Program-made: the position numbers and the translations under genes
Shown here: positions 12,126-22,242 of the stretch, in pieces
Layout of the letters: every line of letters begins with the position of its first letter
Numbering within the stretch: position 1 is the first letter of the stretch
Assembly: GCA_030686995.1 (NCBI GenBank)
Contig: CM060696.1
Coordinates: forward strand, 113,909,949 to 113,973,948
Direction of reading: 5' to 3'
Origin: Artemisia argyi
Taxonomy: Eukaryota; Streptophyta; Magnoliopsida; Asterales; Asteraceae
Length of the DNA stretch: 64,000 nt
Notes under the pieces: generated by a model
What the model was told of the DNA's origin: nothing
The model's database searches: none
The model's input: the letters and a program-made list of their open reading frames with translations, nothing else

Positions 12126-12731
12126 CTATTCTACTTTCCCTTTACCCTTGCCCTTCACATCAGCAATCTTCTCCTTGCCTTTGTTCCTGGTGAATAATTC
12201 CTGCTGTTGGGGACAAGACAATCCTATCACCATTTCCCTTGTCCTTGGCAGAGGTGGATTTGACCTTCTTGGTCTTGATGGTCGTCTTGGATGGGAGGAT
12301 TGGGGTCTCTCCGGTGTAGAGGGAGGCTGGTAAAGTTCATCATCGTCTTCTTCATCAGATGAGGTCCAAATGAAGGGAGACACAAGTTCACGGGGTGGTG
12401 GTTGATATGGAATCCATGGATTGGGATCTTCTAAAGACTCTGAGGACAAAGAAGGATTGGGGGCTCTGCTTGCTTCACCCCTCTCTAGTGCATTCCTCCT
12501 TTTCTCTAGTTCTCTAGCAGCATTCGAATCATCCAAATCAGAAGGAACATTTGCAGGGTCCTCTGAGGGTGAGGGACTTGGAGGATTCACATCGTGTTTC
12601 TTCTTCTTGGCTTGTTCCTTGGTCAGACCTTTTGGGATGGTTGGCAATCTTAATGGTGGTGGAGATGTTAGTGATTCAGAAGAATCAGAAGAATCAGAGG
12701 AAATGTTGATGATGCTTGGATTGGATGACAT
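12126..12731 (-). CDS. Antisense gene 2 in the Sirevirus-like element, intact 201-aa frame
   Basis: This is an uninterrupted frame of 201 residues inside an otherwise broken element. Family not recognised. Residues 5-18 (PSIINISSDSSDSS) repeat the N-terminal motif of antisense gene 1. Residues 20-150 are rich in Pro, Ser, Asp and Glu and predicted disordered, with an acidic run SSDEEDDDELY. The C-terminus is basic (KGKGKGKVE). The hydrophobic-then-Ser/Asp N-terminus looks like a SUMO-interacting motif; that is inference. No membrane segment is seen. A TATA box lies 80 nt upstream, and the start faces the divergent sense gene at 13274 across a 542-bp gap. The open frame could survive by chance because the composition is low complexity. 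Confidence 0.6.
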   Translation of the reverse strand: MSSNPSIINISSDSSDSSESLTSPPPLRLPTIPKGLTKEQAKKKKHDVNPPSPSPSEDPANVPSDLDDSNAARELEKRRNALERGEASRAPNPSLSSESLEDPNPWIPYQPPPRELVSPFIWTSSDEEDDDELYQPPSTPERPQSSHPRRPSRPRRSNPPLPRTREMVIGLSCPQQQELFTRNKGKEKIADVKGKGKGKVE

Positions 12732-12810
12732 GGTTATTTCTTGATTGGTGGTTATGTGATTAGGGATTTAGATTGTGAAATTGATTGGTGTGATTTGGGG
12801 ATTTTTACCC

Positions 12811-12820
12811 CTATTTATAA
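12811..12820 (-). promoter_or_regulatory. TATA box of antisense gene 2
   Basis: The minus strand reads TTATAAATAG, 80 nt before the ATG at 12731. A CATTAATGGCAATAACT stretch upstream matches the CATTAAGTGACATTAACT stretch upstream of antisense gene 1. Confidence 0.55.
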
Positions 12821-13208
12821 GTCAAAGTAAACCGTGTGTAGTTATTGCCATTAATGCAAGGCGGTTTACACGTAATTAAGAAAGAAAGTTTGACTAAAGG
12901 GATTTTTATTGCATAATGGTTACCACTGATAAAAGTGTTTCTACTGTTTGACTATATGGTTGCTGCTAATGGAAGGAATGGTTGACCATAGTCAACATTA
13001 AGTAGGTTTCTGCTGATTGACCAAATGATTCCTGCTGTTTGAATTTGGTTTCTGCTGATGAGTCAGTTTCATTTGGGATTTTAGAAAAAGTCAAATATTG
13101 GTCAAAGATTGTCTCCACAATTCTTGCCAATTACACTCCACGTTTGGAAATTTACTTCAATTAACCTAGACATGCAAATCCCACTCACAAATAACTGATT
13201 CCCTCTCC

Positions 13209-13218
13209 TTATAAAAAT
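13209..13218 (+). promoter_or_regulatory. TATA box of the sense extra ORF
   Basis: The plus strand reads TTATAAAAAT, about 60 nt before the ATG at 13274. Together with 12811-12820 it makes 12731-13274 a possible bidirectional promoter inside the element. Confidence 0.5.
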
Positions 13219-13273
13219 TCAAAACCATTTCAAAATCTCTCAGCATTCAAAACCAACTTTCTCTTATCAATCA

Positions 13274-15051
13274 ATGGTAGAACTATTATTCAAAGGTGAT
13301 CATAACAAACAAGCTTTCTTAAGTCGTGGTAAAGGAGATGGTCACTATGTACAGATGATGGAATTTCTTCAAAAATCAAAGATTCATTTTGCTTTAACAC
13401 AATACCCTGTCATTATACATGAATCTTTGGTCAAACAATTTTGGGGAACTGCTCGCATAAGGTCTGCTGAAGATGGACCAATGGAAATTGTGGCTACCAT
13501 TGATGGGGAAGAATGTGTAATTACTAAGTCATTGGTTAGGACTCAATTACAGTTGGATGACAAAGGTGGGGCGCATGAGTTTCCTAAGGAGGAGATACTT
13601 GCAGGTCTTCAGGCTGCTGGATGTCGTGGAAATGGGAAGGTCTGGTACAAGAATCAGTTTTGCCCTAAATGGAGATTCTTGACACACACTCTGCTTCAGT
13701 GTATGAGTTCCAAGTCAGGAGGATGGGATCAATTCTCCACAGACATTGCTCTTGCCATTGTGTGCTTATCTCAAGGGAGAACTTTTAATTTCTCTAGGTA
13801 TATATTTGATGAAATGCTTCAAAATGTTAAGAATACCAAACTTAAATTTTTAATGTATCCTAGGTTTCTTCATATAATCTTAGGTATTCAGACTAATGAC
13901 ACTACCCATATGCCTGTTAAGGGTTTATCTAGCAAGCTATTTGCTTCTATGAAAACCAACTACAATGGAGACCATAGGCCTTTATAACCTGCTATGTTGC
14001 CTGATGGCAATGCAGCTGCTGGTGGTCAGGATCCTGCTGATGCTCATGCACCAGTGGATTCTCCTGAGGGTCTTGAAGTTGCTCCTGATGCAAGTGCATC
14101 AGTTGCTGCTGATGCCCACCCACCACCATCTCCAAGACCATCTACCCCAAGACCTCCCACACCTATACCCTCTCCAGGTGTTGCTGCTCCTACTGAGCAT
14201 GTGGCAACTGAGGATTTTGACCCTGACCAACCTGTCCAATCTCCACATATAACAAGACATGACACACCAAGTCCATTAAGACCTTATTCTGAAGATAATG
14301 TGGATCTAGATGCAGGATTTTCTAATTCTCCTGTTAGGACCAATGATGCTCCTAATACCACAGATATCCCTGTTGGTGGAGCTGAAGGTCCTGTTACTCT
14401 CACTTCTTTGTCCCTTTTATTGAACAGGTATGTGGAACAGGTGGACACTTTGGAAAAGGATCTTAAGCACACCAAGAGGACTCTTGGAGAAGCTATGGTG
14501 ACTTTGGTTAAAAGGGTAAAGAAATTGGAGAATCAGCTTAAAACAAAGAAAAGAAAAGGTGTTGTGGTTGATTCAGATGAAGAAGTTAATTAAGGGTCTG
14601 ATAAACTTGATTTGGACGGACTTCATCTTCTTGCTACCACCACTATAGAGAGTGTTCAGGATGATGCACCTGTTTCTAAGAATGTACCAACTGCTCCTCC
14701 TGCTAAAACATCCACTCCCAAAGGTCAGAAAGTGCTTTATGTCAGAAGAAAGTATTTGGCAGAACATCACAAAAACACTGATGCTTCTTCTTCTGTTGAT
14801 GTTGATATGACTGATGTTTCTGCTGAAAAGACTCCTGCTGATGCTTCTCAGTCAGAAGAAACTTTCTTTGTTGCTGGTAGAGTATATGTGTCCTCACCTA
14901 GCAAGAAGACATCTGCTGATCCAATGCCTAAGGTGGTTCCTACTGATGAATCAGCAGATATACATGTTGATAGTCTTGATGCTTCTCTTGAAAAGGCTTC
15001 TACTCATCAGCATTCTATTCCTCCTGAAAGTCTATATCTCTTGATACCACT
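13274..15051 (+). pseudogene. Sirevirus extra (env-position) ORF with coiled coil
   Basis: One frame from the ATG at 13274 runs to the junction at 15051, broken by TAA at 13985-13987 and 14591-14593. The first 230 residues form a conserved globular domain (KQFWGTARIRS, KWRFLTHTLLQCMSSKSGGW, GRTFNFSRYIFDEML, KFLMYPRFLHIILG). I recognise it from Asteraceae Copia elements, where automatic annotation has labelled it longin-like, probably wrongly. A Pro/Ala/Asp-rich linker follows, then a coiled coil (YVEQVDTLEKDLKHTKRTLG) and a basic KTKKRKG run. No clear signal peptide or transmembrane segment is seen, so an envelope role is not supported. It sits in the position of the Sirevirus third ORF. Confidence 0.7.
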
Positions 15052-15388
15052 TGTTGATATTGTTGATCAACAATCCTAGTTACTAGAACGGATTACTTCG
15101 ATCTCAAAGTTGACACACTCGCAGCTTATATCGACAGAAAGTAAAGAACGATGCACAAGTAAGTAAACCCTAACCAAACGTTGATTAGTATTGAAAGAAT
15201 GCGTACCAAATCCGTCCCCCCCCCCCCCCCCTCACCTCCTTTTATAGAGATGAGGGGGAGGGTAAACCGACTCTAACAAGAGTCCTAAGTCGGCTATTAC
15301 AATGACACGGGTTGGGCTTGGGACACAAGCCAACCTACCCGACTCCTAGACATAACCATAAGCTAATATAGAGACAAATCGTATAACA
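15052..15388 (-). repeat. 3' LTR of the Tnt1-like element (337 bp)
   Basis: In element orientation it starts TGTTATACGATTTG and ends ATATCAACA. It shares almost its whole length with 19808-20172. It carries a run of about 15 C at 15217-15231 and lacks a stretch near 15348 present in the other copy. A TATA-like TCTATAAAAGG on the minus strand lies near 15239-15249. Confidence 0.92.
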
Positions 15389-15398
15389 ATTTCCACCT
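15389..15398 (-). promoter_or_regulatory. Polypurine tract of the Tnt1-like element
   Basis: The minus strand reads AGGTGGAAAT directly before the 3' LTR, the expected place for the plus-strand primer. Confidence 0.65.
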
Positions 15399-15409
15399 TA
15401 GGCTTTATA

Positions 15410-15892
15410 TTAGCCTACACCGACACTCAGCAACTCCAAGCAGTATTGAAACTTGTTTCCAGGTACCACCTTCGTCAAGGCATCCGCAGCATTGTGTTCA
15501 GTACCCACCTTCAGAACTTCGACCGTCTTTGCTTCCAAGACATCTCTGATAAAGTGATAATGCACATTGATGTGCTTAGTCCTTTCATGAAAAGCATGAT
15601 TTCGCGATAAGTGAATCGCGCCCTGATTATCACAATTAACTGCCACAGTGTTAAGCTCCACGCCCAACTCTTCCAAGAGTCCCCTTAGCCAAATAGCTTC
15701 CTTCATAGCCTCCGTAAGGGCCATATACTCCGCCTCTGTAATTGAAAGAGCCACCACGTGTTGTAGTGTTGCCTTCCAGCTAACAACACATCCCTGTACT
15801 AAAAACGCGTAACCTGTGTTCGACCTACCTTTATCCGGATCCTTTGCGTAGTCTGAATCAACAAAACCTGTTACGTCTACATGGTTTCCCAA
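15410..15892 (-). pseudogene. Copia RNase H domain
   Basis: The frame holds the Copia RNase H signature: GFVDSDYAKDPDKGRSNTGY, ALSITEAEYMALTEAMKEA, then VNCDNQGAIHLSRN, and the C-terminal TKHINVHYHFIRD and ADALTK. It is in a different frame from the reverse transcriptase. The segment that should join them (the YLKG region after NPGKNHWE) is missing, so a deletion with frameshift lies near 15.88 kb. The stop at 15410-15412 is natural. Confidence 0.85.
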
Positions 15893-18252
15893 TGATTTTT
15901 ACCTGGATTCGCCAAATATCTACTAACTACACTTACCGCATACGCTATGTCTGGCCTCGTGCACACCATCAAGTACATTAAGCTCCCAACCGCATTTGCA
16001 TATGGCACCCTACTCATCCTTTCAACATCACAATCCCTAACCGGACAATCCTTCAACGACAGCTTGAAGTGCCCACCCAATGGCATCTTAACCGATTTTC
16101 CATTGTCTATTCTATAATTATTTAAAATCTTAGAAACGTACCCGGATTGTGACACCCTCAGAATCTTGCGACTCCGATCCCTGATGATCTCCATACCAAG
16201 AATCTTCTTTGCTTCCCCGAGCTCTTTCATGTCAAACACCTTTTTAAGCAAAGACTTGATAGACCCAATCTCAGCCTTGCTTTTACAAGCAATCAACATA
16301 TCGTCTACATATAACAGTAGATAGATATACTCACCTAGTGCATAACTCCTGTAATATACGCAGCTATCGTAACTCCTATGCTTGAACCCGTTGCTCAGCA
16401 TGTACTCATCAAACCTCTTATACCATTGCCTAGGTGACTGCTTCAAACCATAAAGGGATTTCTTTAACAAACATACCTTGTTACCTTGTTCATAACCCGG
16501 TGGCTGCCTCATGTAGATCACTTCTTCATGATTCCCATGTAAAAATGCCGTCTTTACATCAAGCTGTTCTAGCTCATAATCTCTACACGCAGTCAATGCA
16601 AGTATAACCCGAATAGATGTGTGTCGAACTACCGGCGAAAATACTTCATTATAGTCAATACTTGCCCTTTGAGTGAATCCGCGAGCCACCAACCTCGCCT
16701 TGTGCCTAGGCTTTTGAACACCTTCAATCCCTTTCTTTATCTTGAACAGCCATTTGCAGCTCACCAGCTTTTGCTCAGCTGGATGATCCACTAACTCATA
16801 GGTCTCATTCTTCTTCAGAGAATCCATCTCTTCATCCATAGCAGCTTTCCACTTAGATCTATCTTTACAAGCAACTGCCTCCTGGTATGTCAATGGTTCA
16901 TGAGTATCTTCTTCCTCTGCTGCAGTAAACGCGTAAGCAGCCATATTACTTTCATCTCGAAACCTCAAAGGTTTCGTTCTTGTCCTTGGCTCTCTATCCC
17001 GAACCAACTGATAATCTGTGAGATCTGGTGTTTGATCATGATCCTGATCACCTGCATCTTCATCATCGCCATCTTCCTGACCATCAATCAGTTCTTCCTC
17101 AAGCGAATGATTATTTAACCTCTGCAGTTCCACCTCAACCTGTAATTCCTCAACAGACTTATCAGTACCTGCACCAGAATCCTTCAACGTGTCTTTATAC
17201 ATGACACTTTCATTGAAGACCACGTTCCTGCTAGTGACTATATTAGGTGATTCATTATCAAGCCTATATAGCCTATACCCCTTCACACCTTTAGGATACC
17301 CCAAAAGAACGCATTTTACCGCTCTCGGCTCGAGCTTACCTTGTTTAACGTGTGAATATGCGACACAGCCAAAAATCCTCAACATCCCATAATCACTTGG
17401 ATGTCCCGACCACATCTCCAAAGGTGTCTTTTTCTCAATCACTGTCGATGGTGACCTATTTATAAGATATGCGGCCGTACATGTCGCTTCCGCCCAGAAG
17501 GTCTTGGGCAATCCAGACTGAATTAATAAACAACGTACCTTATCCATGAGAGTTCTATTCATCCGTTTTGCTAATCCATTCTGCTGCGACGTCCCGGAAA
17601 ATGTCAAATGTCTAGCAATCCCACTCTCACTCTCAGTACATAGCTGTTCAAACTCCCGGTTACAGAACTCAAGACCATTATCTATCCTCAGCTTCTTAAC
17701 CGTTCTCCCAGTCTGATTCTCTACTAACTGCTTCCACTCTTTGAACTTTCCAAATGCTTCGTGTTTGAACCTGAGAATATAAACCCATAACCTCCTGGAA
17801 TAATCATCAACAATAGATAAGAAGTACCTCTTACCTCCCAATGATTCCACCTGAGACGGACCCCATAAGTCTGAATGAACATAGTCTATCACTCCCTGAG
17901 TAGTATGCCTTCCTACACCGAAATTGACTCGATGTGACGTTCCCTGAACACAATTCTCACAAAAATCGAGCTTACCTAGACTTTTCTTGCCAAACAACTC
18001 CTGCTTTTCCAGCACCTGTAGTCCCGCCTCACTGATATGTCCCAGTCTTTTGTGCCAAACCTACGCAAGACTGTCTTTTTCTTCAACACTAGCATTAAGC
18101 TCACCCGCCACTGCATGGCCATCCAAAGAGTATACGCAATTATCCCTTCGGGTTCCAGATAAAATAACCCTAGAACCATTAATCACCTTGATTTTGCCCG
18201 ACTGCATTTTTACAGTATATCCTTCTTTTTCAAGACTTCCCAGCGATATCAA
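15877..18252 (-). pseudogene. Copia integrase and reverse transcriptase
   Basis: The integrase starts after a TAG at 18061-18063: HKRLGH, CENC, then catalytic Asp in VHSDLWGP and Asp in RIDNGLEF. The third catalytic residue is replaced: the codon at 17566-17568 is AAA (Lys) in NGLAKRMNRT where Glu is expected. The reverse transcriptase follows in the same 712-residue frame, with KARLVARGFTQ, LDVKTAFLHG and YVDD. The 18061-18252 segment belongs to the same frame and precedes the zinc-binding part. The frame ends at a deletion near 15.88 kb. The wording matches the Tnt1-94 type of plant Copia. Confidence 0.9.
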
Positions 18253-19294
18253 ATTTTTTTTTCAATTTAGGAATATACCTGACATTGTGTAACACAAAAC
18301 TTGACCCATCTTTCAGTTGTAGCCTGACCTTGCCAATACCTCTGATCTTGCACTCCCTGTTGTCACCCAACAGTACCCTGCCCCCATCGCATTCTAGAAA
18401 ATCAAAAAATATGTCTGGCCTGGGTGTCATGTGGTATGAACCTCCTGAATCCATGATCCAATCTAGCAGAGCCTCTACACTCATCACCATCATCACCTCA
18501 TAACCGTTATAAATCGAACCACTGGAGCTTGGCTGATCTTCTTTCTTGACGAAACCATTTGACTTCTTGCGATTATTCTTAGGACAATTTCTCTTCAAGT
18601 GCTCCTCAGATTGGCAAATAAATCACTTGAGTCTTCCACCTCGAGACTTCGATCTTGACTTTCCCCTAGACTGATGTGAATTTTTGCGATCAGTTCTTCC
18701 CTTCATGTATAACCCTTCACCATCATCCCCCTTTGCCTTAGATCTTTCTTTGATTTCCTTTGAATTCAGTGTGGCCATCACATCCTCCAAAGTCAAAGCT
18801 TCTCGTCCATAAAGTAAGGTATCCACAAAGTGTTCGTATGATGCTGGTAAAGAAGTGAGTAATAATAAAGCAAGATCTTCATCCTCGAATTTTACCTCAA
18901 TGTTTGCTAAATCAAGAACGATTTTGTTGAACTCATCTATATGCTCAGAAATCGTACGTCCAGCCGGCATATAGAATGTATACAACTTCTTCTTCAGGTA
19001 AAACTTATTGGCCAAGGACTTTGTCATGTACAAAGTCTCAAGCTTGGTCCAAACCCCCGCTGCAGTCGTCTCCCCGGTAACCTCTCTCAGAACCTTGTTA
19101 CCTAAACACAAAATCATGGCACTGTGAGCTTCTTGTTTAGCTCAGATTTCGCTGTAGCATCCATATTCGCGGGTAAAACCTCTAGAGCTGCTTCACATCC
19201 ATGTTGGATTAATAAAGCACGCATCTTGACTCTCCATAACCCGAAATCACCAGTTCCATCGAATTTCTCGATCTCAAACTTGGCTCCCGTCATT
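18230..19294 (-). pseudogene. Copia gag and protease
   Basis: The ATG at 19294 starts MTGAKFEIEKFDGTGDFGLW. A frameshift near 19.12 kb moves into the frame of the UBN2-type gag domain (ISEHIDEFNKIVLDLANIE, LLTSLPASYEHF). The CCHC knuckle has lost its first Cys: the codon is TGA at 18623-18625, followed by FICQSEEHLKRNC. The protease has WIMDSGGSYHMTP, with the active-site Asp codon near 18449-18451. A frameshift at a run of A on the minus strand (about 18250-18261) separates protease from integrase. Confidence 0.85.
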
Positions 19295-19794
19295 CTTTAA
19301 TCCCTTTATTAATTTGTTAAACCTTGTGAAAAACCCTCACAATCACAAACTAACAAAGTCCCTTGTGCAATACCCTTTTAATTAATTAATCCTCTTGTTT
19401 TATAAATAATAAAACAAAAGAAAATCAAATGGAATTTCTTTTATTTATATTCAACCAATATTATAAAAGCTCCTATTGACTTTGTCAAAAAAACCTATCC
19501 TCCTTCTTCTTCGTTTACTATACGCCGACAAAGAAAGAAAACCAGATCTTGTTCCTTCTTCAAACAACCACCAGAAAAATTTTCGATCTTGAAGGATCAA
19601 AAAACCAACAAACCCTTAAGCCTCCTACACCTTGTCGCGAACCCGGACAATCGAAGACCTAAGAACCCTTTACTGTCGACCCTTGATGTTCCTTGACGTC
19701 CACGAACCCGAACACCAAGAACCCTTGCTGTTGAACAACAAGTAAACACTTCTTGATCGACCCTAGATAACCGGTGAACTCCGCGAACCTGAGG
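19295..19794 (-). other. 5' leader of the Tnt1-like element
   Basis: About 500 nt lie between the primer site and the gag ATG. No conserved coding signal is seen; a 69-codon frame at 19597-19806 overlaps the primer site and looks accidental. Confidence 0.5.
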
Positions 19795-19805
19795 TCTTGA
19801 TACCA
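19795..19805 (-). promoter_or_regulatory. Primer binding site of the Tnt1-like element
   Basis: The minus strand reads TGGTATCAAGA two bases after the LTR end, a variant of the initiator methionine tRNA site TGGTATCAGAGC. The same 13-base block recurs outside the other LTR at 15039-15051. Confidence 0.8.
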
Positions 19806-19807
19806 CT

Positions 19808-20172
19808 TGTTGATATTGTTGATCAACAATCCTAGTTACTAGAGTGGATTACTTCGATCTCAAAGTCGACACACTCGCAGCTTATATCGACAGAAAGTAA
19901 AGAACGATGCACAAGTAAGTAAACCCTAACCAAACGTTGATTAGTATTGAAAGAATGCGTATCAAATCCGTCACCCCCTCACCTCCTTTTATAGAGATGA
20001 GGGGGAGGGTAAACCGACTCTAACAAGAGTCCTAAGTCGGCTATTACAATGACACGGGTTGGGCTTGGGACACAAGCCAACCTACCCGACTCCTACTTGA
20101 CTAATAATAACAAGCTGACACTTAACACCCTATACGTAACCATAAACTAATATAGAGACTAATCTTATAACA
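19808..20172 (-). repeat. 5' LTR of the Tnt1-like element (365 bp)
   Basis: In element orientation it starts TGTTATAAGATTAG and ends AATATCAACA, followed by the primer site. It matches 15052-15388. A TATA-like TCTATAAAAGG on the minus strand lies near 19986-19996. Confidence 0.92.
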
Positions 20173-22225
20173 CTTTCGACCTATGTTACCCAGAGATGAA
20201 TCAACCAATAAACAATGATCTCATAATATTATAATCAAGCATAAGGGTCGGTCCACAAATACCAGTTAGACATATTTGCAAAGAAAAAAAAATAACTATT
20301 TTTACAAGCTAATATAAAAATAACACCATTTTTAAGAAAAACTCCACAATAATCATAAAATGTTCCGATTGAGTTGATTTGGAACGATAAATAATAGTCT
20401 AAATATTTATTAACTGTCAAGCAACTCTTTACCTCAATCTACTAGTGTATTGAAATAAATCTACTAGTGTATTGAAATAGCATTCTAATCTCTTATCCAA
20501 CTTCTGGATTAGAATTCTATCTGTGCCAACAATGTTTTTAGGTTGTTCAAAGAATCAAAGTGTATATATGAATCACCAACTGGCACATCCTAGCAAAAAA
20601 ACTTTTACCGCTTTGTCACACTTTTCACATCTAAAAAAGTTATCCAAATTATGGTGAGCACTTTGATCTTAATGTAGGGTAAGAGAATGACTTTCAAACT
20701 ACTGATTAAGTTCCAAAAAACAATATTTAAACTACATGCAAGACATGCATGAAAATGTTAATTCCAAACAAAAACAAAGTGTGGGGTCACATCCATAGAA
20801 CAGTCAGTTTATTATTCAAGAAAGGAAATGATTCGCATACTCAGAAAATTTATTGGGACATTTTTGTACATTTAGTGTAAGCTGTTTTAACTACTTGTAT
20901 AATGAAGTGTCCCAATAATATTTGAGAGTGTGCCAATCACCTCTCTTCAAGAAAATACAAGACCGTATGACTTGTTCTTCATATACATAATCCATGTACT
21001 AATTAAAGATGTTAAACATTAAACTTGAATATATTCCTAAACTCTACTTTACATAAAAGAAATCCTTAATAGTTAATATCTTTTCGTTATCATGTTAGGT
21101 CATTTTGTTCGATAGACCAGTGTTAAAACATTTGCTTTAGGAAGGAGCGTGATATATGCAATGTACAGCGACTCGTTTTTAATTAGATTGTTTATCATTG
21201 TTGACCAAGACAGGCCCATAAATTATGATAAGTAGGTAGCTTATCATTAGCAACAAATAATGTATTGGTCATCCAAATCTAAAGGAGATCTTTCCAAAAA
21301 TATGTCAACTCATGACCAGTTCGATAAATGAACCCAGACTCACTCCAATAATGAAGTCGTTGTTGCAGACTTGTTTCGTTTCCTGGCTAACATATTCATC
21401 TTGTTACCCTGATTCTTAGTATGCTTAATGCTTTTACTTAAATTTGCTACAATGGGCACTTGGTTCTTTTTACATCTTTAAAGGGAAGTGATTTGTAGTT
21501 TTGCACACTTTTATTTTTTATTGGGACACTGCAAGATGTGTTTAAATGCCTCAAGCAGTTAAAGCAGTTAAAGCAGTTAAAGCAGATTATACTTAAAAGT
21601 ACATTGTTTGATGCACACATTAGAGTGTGCTAATAAAAAGTAGGAGTGTGCAAATCATTTTCCCATCTTTAAATGCCTCAAGATTCACCTCTTGTTAGAT
21701 AGCAAGATGTGTTTTAGTGAGCACTTGCTACTTAACTGCCTATTGTAGCCACGTATATGTGATCCATTTTTGTATAATGAACAATCAACCGGCCTTTTGC
21801 CACCTTTGAACTATCACATTGCCTTTGTTTCGCTAGTCCTTGTGATAGGCTACAACCATGAGCACTACAATGCCAGACTCACACGTACACTATTGCTTCA
21901 CAACATAATATCTATGATGCGTATTAGACAATGTCTCTATTGCGTTATTTTTTTCATCTTAAATTAACTTAGAACACGGTTTTATGTACACATGTTCAGT
22001 GATATATTAAAGGATCTTGATTTGCAACATCAATATAACAGCTAAAATAACTTATCAGACATGCGTCTTGGTGTTCTTGTATATTAAAGACTTGAAGCAT
22101 CTACAATTTGGGTCAGCAATATTCTTGGATTAATTACAGCATCAAGATTACCAAGATGTAAAAACCAAGGAGACCTGCTATAGGGAAAAGAACAAAAACT
22201 CAGGATTACATGTAATGGCAAAGTA
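20173..22225. other. AT-rich intergenic sequence, no gene recognised
   Basis: No conserved coding frame is seen. Two small repeats stand out: a roughly 26-bp direct duplication containing CTACTAGTGTATTGAAATA near 20437-20480, and three to four copies of AAGCAGTTA near 21554-21585. A 65-codon frame at 21770-21967 has no recognisable domain. Confidence 0.5.
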
Positions 22226-22242
22226 GACAGTGGTGTGTATAT
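22226..22242. repeat. Target duplication, left copy, of the LINE
   Basis: GACAGTGGTGTGTATAT here is repeated exactly at 27821-27837 right after the LINE A tail. Confidence 0.95.

Larger units (their letters stand above)
3692..15051 (+). mobile_element. Sirevirus-like Ty1/Copia element, decayed, no LTRs found
   Basis: The order is gag with a long Ser-rich extension, protease, integrase, reverse transcriptase and RNase H (Copia order), then purine-rich repeats, two antisense genes, and a sense extra ORF that ends at the junction with the next element at 15051. The long gag, repeated polypurine tracts and an extra ORF after pol fit the Sirevirus (SIRE/Maximus) group; this is recognition, not a search. 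The frame carries many isolated stops, frameshifts, a short internal duplication and an inserted solo LTR. Both LTRs are missing or unrecognisable. Confidence 0.8.
15052..20172 (-). mobile_element. Tnt1/Tork-like Ty1/Copia element with two LTRs
   Basis: Two LTRs (15052-15388 and 19808-20172) in the same orientation flank gag, protease, integrase, reverse transcriptase and RNase H on the minus strand. The primer site TGGTATCAAGA matches initiator methionine tRNA use. The LTRs differ by about eight substitutions by eye, plus a poly-C expansion and a roughly 40-bp indel in the left copy. The frame is broken in several places and the integrase active-site Glu is replaced. No 5-bp target duplication is found; instead both outer flanks repeat primer-site sequences. 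The left flank is Sirevirus-like coding sequence; the right flank is unrecognised. Confidence 0.9.

Noticed and set aside
13274..13987. Longin/synaptobrevin-type host gene
   Set aside because: This label appears on many Asteraceae retroelement ORFs, but the position after pol and the repeated context make it an element gene. I see no longin fold motif.
13274..15051. Envelope glycoprotein
   Set aside because: No signal peptide, transmembrane helix or glycoprotein-like Cys pattern is visible. Only the position after pol suggests env.
15217..15231. Poly-C run as a regulatory motif
   Set aside because: The partner LTR has only a short C run here. It is most likely slippage or an assembly artefact.
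15052..15388. Possible 3' LTR of the plus-strand Sirevirus-like element
   Set aside because: The same sequence recurs at 19808-20172 and pairs with a primer site and polypurine tract on the minus strand, so it belongs to the Tnt1-like element.
19597..19806. 69-codon minus-strand frame in the leader of the Tnt1-like element
   Set aside because: It overlaps the primer binding site and reads Arg-rich text without homology.
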